10,638 bases of DNA. Source: Prevotella sp. GTDB lineage: Bacteria; Bacteroidota; Bacteroidia; Bacteroidales; Bacteroidaceae. Each line of letters opens with the position of its first letter. The stretch's first letter is position 1. The position numbers and the translations under genes were made by a program. The stretch spans positions 1-10,638 of the forward strand of contig JAJQAI010000327.1 of the NCBI GenBank assembly GCA_021203915.1, given 5' to 3'. Below, in pieces: positions 7,234 through 10,638 of this stretch. The notes beneath the pieces are model-generated. The model worked only from the letters and a program-made list of their open reading frames with translations. It was not told the origin of the DNA and made no database searches.

Positions 7234-7251
7234 AAATAAATGATTTTATTT
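7234..7251 (-). promoter_or_regulatory. Small A/T hairpin between major and anchor subunit genes
   Basis: AAATAAA and TTTATTT pair perfectly over 7 bases with a 4-base loop, 11 bases upstream of the start codon of the Mfa2-type gene. A second possible stem (TTTCTT/AAGAAA, 7249-7268) overlaps it on the upstream side. Such structures could stabilise the upstream mRNA end or lower translation of the anchor gene, but the stem is all A-U and may have no role. Confidence 0.18.
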
Positions 7252-7271
7252 CTTCTTGAAAAAAGAAAGAA

Positions 7272-8885
7272 TTAGAATTTAATATTGTTTTCACGAACAA
7301 CCCATGGTAGGATTTCTACGTCAACCTTGAGGTAGATATCTTGTGTCTCATCTGGGTCATCAGGATTAATTGGATCTGGGTCTGGGTCACTAGGATTATC
7401 TGAAGGTGTTGGGTGACCAAAGCCAGTAATATCGGTTACAGAGAGCTTATAAACATTGTTACGAACAACGGCATACTCCATAATACCCATAGTGCCATCT
7501 ATACCATTGTTGTTGTGCTGGTTCCAGTAGTAGTAATATACGTAGTACTTGCCATCCTCAGGAGCGTAACCAGTAAAGCCAGCCTTTGCCATAGCTGCAG
7601 TTACATCAGAATCGTACTCAGTTTGAGCTGGGTCTGTCCATACGTCCATAACTTCACGATAAGCATCATGGAGTGAGTAATTCTCGTTCTCCACAGCTGC
7701 TGCCTCAGCTACAGCATCCCAACTCTCATAAAGGTTATTCTCATATACATAAACTCTACCTGTGCCATCGCCACCAAATATGTAATCAGGGTCACTTGAT
7801 GTATTTACTAGTTCAGCCTTAAAAACAACACCTGTTGAAATACCATTCTTTTGTGCCTCTACGCTAGGAATAGTGTTTTCAGTTGCATAGCGCCAAATAT
7901 GGTATGTACCATTATCATCCTCATCTGTAAGTTCTGTAAGAGTGTCCCACTTCCATGTTGAAGGAGTTTCTAACGGATAAGTGAAATTAGAAGTAAGGCC
8001 TGTTCCTGCGTAGTTTATCTTATCACTTGCATCGGTATCGATAACCCAATTATTTGGCATCTCAGTTGTTAAGATAGAACTTTCGTTAAGGTCTGCATAC
8101 TCACTTCCTTCTTGTGATGCACCATCAGTTTCTGCCATATGACGAAATGCATAGAATTGACTGCTCATATTAATAAGAGCAACTTCACTTAGTACGAGAT
8201 TAGCAAGAAGTCCACCTTCACTATCATACCAAATAGGATAAGTATAAGCAGCATTTATGGGGTCATCTGCACCGTCCTTATAGTCGAAACGTGCTACTGA
8301 ACGCTCTACCTTTACTACACCTAAGTCAATAGGATTAGCAATAGTATTGTGAGAATTCATATCAATAGTTGAAGGTAGAGTCTCTGAGTGCGAAATAGCA
8401 TTTGACATGTAGAATGCATTTTCTGTCCAAGGTGCAACTTCTTCAGTGTTGTATACTTCATTCTCATCAAATTCCTCAACTTCGTGGTTACAGTAGATAT
8501 ATACATTTACATTTTGACCAGCAAAACTAGTAACATCCTTCTTTTCAAAGGTTACAACATAAGTGTCAGTACCAATTAGTTCAGGATCCTTGACATACTC
8601 AGTAATAGTTTCGCCAGTAGAACTAACTAGAGCAACTGTAAGACTATTTACTTGATTCTCTGAAGTTTGTCCAAGCTCCTCTCCACTAGTTGAAGTGCCA
8701 TACTCTGAACCTGCATCAGTGTTGGTTTCACTACGAGTAACATCGGCAAAAGAAAGGTCAAACTTAAAATACACAGCATCCTTTTCAGTAGTAGTAGCAA
8801 TATCACTACTACTTAAAAGAGCATCGTCGCTTGAGCACGCGCAAAGACCTGCAAGTGCCATAGCTGCTAAAATGATTTTCTTCAT
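7272..8885 (-). CDS. Major fimbrillin of the Mfa1 type, lipoprotein precursor
   Basis: This 537-residue precursor is the likely shaft subunit of the pilus; its length is close to P. gingivalis Mfa1 (about 560). The signal peptide ends in LCAC, with Cys17 as the best lipidation site. An N-terminal strand region, YFKFDLSFADVTRSETN (39-55), contains Arg51, a position comparable to the Arg after which Mfa1/FimA precursors are cut before polymerisation. VKVERSVARFDYKD (191-204) is the typical strand ending the first sandwich domain. GVVFKAELV (352-360), KYYVYYYYWNQH (446-457) and VVRNNVYKLSVTDITGFG (473-490) are typical of the second. A Pro/Asp-rich linker (491-515) leads to the terminal strand IYLKVDVEILPWVVR (517-531), which in this pilus class is donated to the neighbouring subunit. 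It lies 48 bases after the OmpA-like gene; the untranslated leader is A/T-rich. No processing protease is encoded in the window. Confidence 0.9.
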   Translation of the reverse strand: MKKIILAAMALAGLCACSSDDALLSSSDIATTTEKDAVYFKFDLSFADVTRSETNTDAGSEYGTSTSGEELGQTSENQVNSLTVALVSSTGETITEYVKDPELIGTDTYVVTFEKKDVTSFAGQNVNVYIYCNHEVEEFDENEVYNTEEVAPWTENAFYMSNAISHSETLPSTIDMNSHNTIANPIDLGVVKVERSVARFDYKDGADDPINAAYTYPIWYDSEGGLLANLVLSEVALINMSSQFYAFRHMAETDGASQEGSEYADLNESSILTTEMPNNWVIDTDASDKINYAGTGLTSNFTYPLETPSTWKWDTLTELTDEDDNGTYHIWRYATENTIPSVEAQKNGISTGVVFKAELVNTSSDPDYIFGGDGTGRVYVYENNLYESWDAVAEAAAVENENYSLHDAYREVMDVWTDPAQTEYDSDVTAAMAKAGFTGYAPEDGKYYVYYYYWNQHNNNGIDGTMGIMEYAVVRNNVYKLSVTDITGFGHPTPSDNPSDPDPDPINPDDPDETQDIYLKVDVEILPWVVRENNIKF

Positions 8886-8933
8886 AAATAAAAATTTAAT
8901 TAAAAGTTAGTAATATATTTCCTCTCTCTATTC

Positions 8934-10328
8934 CTATTTTAAACTATCAAGCATATGCTTAGCTTCCATGATGCCATTATCAGAAGCTTTTTGCATATAC
9001 TCTATAGCTGAGGTTAAGTTTCCTTGCATATAGGCGAGTACACCGCGAGCATATTCTGCTTCAGAAGATGAGCCTGCCTTAGAAAGATGGTTTTTTGCAG
9101 TTTCTATGTCTTTATTTTTAAGTGCTACATTTGCAGCATTGAGGTTAGCTACCTCATCATCTGGATAAAGTTTAGCTGCAAGAGCAAAGATCTCATTATA
9201 CTCATCGCTTCCTGGCTCATAAGTTTCAGCTAGCTGATATAACTCAGAAAGGGATAGCTTATTTGGAAAGGTGTTGTACATATTCTTAATTTCGTCAATA
9301 TCGGAGAACTCTCTGATTGTATAATTAACCTTATAGTCAGTACGACGAAGCTCTGGGTAGCAGTTCTTAAGTAAATAATTATACTCTGAAGGGTATGTAG
9401 CCTTGATTTTAGCTTCTTTAGCATCAGGCTCTAGATTAGAGTCTATCATTTCTAAGATTTCAGCCTTATGTTCTAGGTTTGATGTTTCTACATACTTCTT
9501 AAGACCCTCCCAATCTTCAGGTTCATTAGCTATAGAGATTTCATCACTACTAAAGGAATGAAGCTTTTGAATATAAGTCTTAAGTGCATTTACACGTTCA
9601 ATAGATAAATCAACATTGTGTTTATATGGACCTTCTGGAGATGCATAACCCTTTAGGCTTATATCATTAATAGTAAAGTCACAATCTCCTCCAATAGAGT
9701 CGATAGTTGCACTGATTTTAGCTAGTTCTGCAGTATTATTATGGTACTCAGGATGGATGGTCGTTTTATCAAGTGGGAAGTCAATAAAGGCACTTCCTTC
9801 TAGTGCACGAGTCTTAGGCTCTACCTCGGGGCGTATGTATATAAGGTTTGGCTCCATCCAAATGCCAAGCTCTCCTACTTGCTCTTCTATGATTTGGTTA
9901 CAGCATCCATAAAGATAGCGGTGAAGTTTTTCTTTACTTGTGCCCATCCATGTCTCATAAGGTACAATATCATGATACTCTATAATGGAAGGCATGTTAC
10001 CTTTTCTATAGGTCATTTCATTATCTCCTGAGAGCATGGCCGTGCCATTATTTCTTAAGTAGTGGTAATAACGCTTTCTACCATAGATGCCTATAGATTT
10101 TAGATGTAGTGAGTCACTACCACTATATATACAAGGTGTTAAAAGAACAGCTTTATTGCGCTTTACTTTTAGGTTTGATACATCAAGCGTCATATCAAGG
10201 GATATAAACTTGCCATTACGCTCAAGTGTATAGTTATCTACTTTAACACCAGTTACTATCTCGTTTTGAGAAAAAGCCGAATTTGCCATTAAGCAAAAAG
10301 CGGCAAAAAAGAAAACTAATTTTCTCAT
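8934..10328 (-). CDS. DUF3868 / OmpA-like / TPR protein of the pilus locus
   Basis: A 464-residue exported protein with a type I signal peptide (cut predicted after NSAFSQ, about residue 21). Residues 22-170 correspond to DUF3868, an N-terminal domain regularly found in Bacteroidales fimbrial loci. Residues 175-345 form an OmpA-like domain: SAFIDFPLDKTTIHPEY (179-195) is the usual entry strand and GYASPEGPYKHNVDLSIERV (227-246) the peptidoglycan-contact region. The Arg of that motif (245) is present, but the Asp usually found after GxA/T is Ser230, as in the GYASPEG subgroup. From about 357 to the end the chain is helical and repeat-like (LYQLAETY, ANLNAANVALKNKDIETAKNH, ARGVLAYMQGNLTSAIEYMQKA), matching TPR/Sel1-like repeats. 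I infer a periplasmic or outer-membrane linker that supports pilus assembly or anchoring to the wall. It starts 18 bases after the DUF3575 gene. Confidence 0.88.
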   Translation of the reverse strand: MRKLVFFFAAFCLMANSAFSQNEIVTGVKVDNYTLERNGKFISLDMTLDVSNLKVKRNKAVLLTPCIYSGSDSLHLKSIGIYGRKRYYHYLRNNGTAMLSGDNEMTYRKGNMPSIIEYHDIVPYETWMGTSKEKLHRYLYGCCNQIIEEQVGELGIWMEPNLIYIRPEVEPKTRALEGSAFIDFPLDKTTIHPEYHNNTAELAKISATIDSIGGDCDFTINDISLKGYASPEGPYKHNVDLSIERVNALKTYIQKLHSFSSDEISIANEPEDWEGLKKYVETSNLEHKAEILEMIDSNLEPDAKEAKIKATYPSEYNYLLKNCYPELRRTDYKVNYTIREFSDIDEIKNMYNTFPNKLSLSELYQLAETYEPGSDEYNEIFALAAKLYPDDEVANLNAANVALKNKDIETAKNHLSKAGSSSEAEYARGVLAYMQGNLTSAIEYMQKASDNGIMEAKHMLDSLK

Positions 10329-10346
10329 AATGCTTGAATCTTCTTT

Positions 10347-10638
10347 TTAGAATAGGTAAACTAGATTAATGGCTAGGCGGGTTGGACCAAAGTAGTTATG
10401 TGCTTTGCCCGCTTGGATTTTATCTCCGCACACTGCACACGTTGGATAAGTATCATATTTTGTATAGGACCAACCTATACCGATCTCACCCTCTAAGTTC
10501 CAATGCTTACCTAAGATGAAATCATAACCATATGCAATACCAGCCCCAATGAACCAGCCTTGGTAACGCTCGTCCTTAAGTTTGCGGGCATCAGTACCTA
10601 AAAAGTGATACCAGCCGTCGAAGCCTCCAATGTTATAC
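10347..10638 (-). CDS. DUF3575 protein, C-terminal part (5' end outside window)
   Basis: The last 96 residues of a minus-strand gene enter from the right edge; the frame is open to 10637. The sequence alternates aromatic and small residues as outer-membrane beta-barrel strands do: FIGAGIAYGYDFILGKHWNL, EGEIGIGWSYTKYDTY, and a C-terminal LAINLVYLF ending in Phe, the usual barrel-assembly signal. GTDARKLKDERYQGW and HNYFGPTRLAINLVYLF are strongly characteristic of DUF3575 proteins of Bacteroidales pilus loci. A CAVC pair (residues 67-70 of the visible part) sits in a loop between the last two strands; such a pair is common in the family. The gene is directly upstream (18 bases) of the DUF3868/OmpA-like gene, and is either first or early in the operon. 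The operon promoter should lie beyond the window. Role: a small outer-membrane barrel associated with pilus assembly, inferred from context. Confidence 0.9.
   Translation of the reverse strand, partial: YNIGGFDGWYHFLGTDARKLKDERYQGWFIGAGIAYGYDFILGKHWNLEGEIGIGWSYTKYDTYPTCAVCGDKIQAGKAHNYFGPTRLAINLVYLF

Noticed and set aside
8886..8933. Internal promoter before the major fimbrillin gene
   Set aside because: TAACTTTT on the minus strand is one mismatch from the TAnnTTTG box, but there is no TTTG upstream at a suitable distance, so it is not supported.

Overview
The window is AT-rich DNA from a member of the order Bacteroidales (Bacteroides/Prevotella-like). The evidence is gene content: a complete-looking Mfa/Fim-type (type V) pilus operon with DUF3575 and DUF3868/OmpA partners, a FISUMP-like C-terminal module, a BspA-like leucine-rich module, A-rich leaders without clear Shine-Dalgarno sequences, and a TAnnTTTG-type promoter box. 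The genus cannot be fixed from the sequence alone.

Layout. Positions 2-1264 (+ strand) hold the C-terminal half of ribonuclease HII (rnhB) and, 9 bases later, a WYL-domain transcriptional regulator. Positions 1265-1937 form a 673-base convergent intergenic region. It contains a strong hairpin (1687-1710), a second composite hairpin (about 1723-1766), a Bacteroidetes-type promoter-like sequence on the minus strand (1772-1799), and a weak possible gene remnant on the plus strand (1344-1682). From 1938 to the right edge all genes read leftwards (minus strand) with gaps of 15-48 bases, so they are very probably one operon.

Operon, in order of transcription: a DUF3575 outer-membrane-type protein (partial, right edge); a DUF3868/OmpA-like/TPR protein; a major fimbrillin lipoprotein of the Mfa1 type; a FimB/Mfa2-type anchor or minor subunit; a fimbrillin-like lipoprotein with a BspA-like leucine-rich C-terminus; and an 844-residue DUF4906-type lipoprotein with a FISUMP-like C-terminus. 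The four lipoproteins are expected to be exported by Sec, lipidated, moved to the surface and assembled by strand exchange. The Mfa1-like protein would form the shaft, the Mfa2-like protein the anchor, and the last two genes would encode tip or accessory subunits that display two different binding modules. The DUF3575 and DUF3868/OmpA products probably serve the outer membrane or cell-wall side of the system.

The points most worth a second look are the leucine-rich module grafted on a fimbrillin, the presence of two different adhesin-like genes at the distal end of the operon, and a candidate small RNA of roughly 80 bases encoded just beyond the operon's 3' end.
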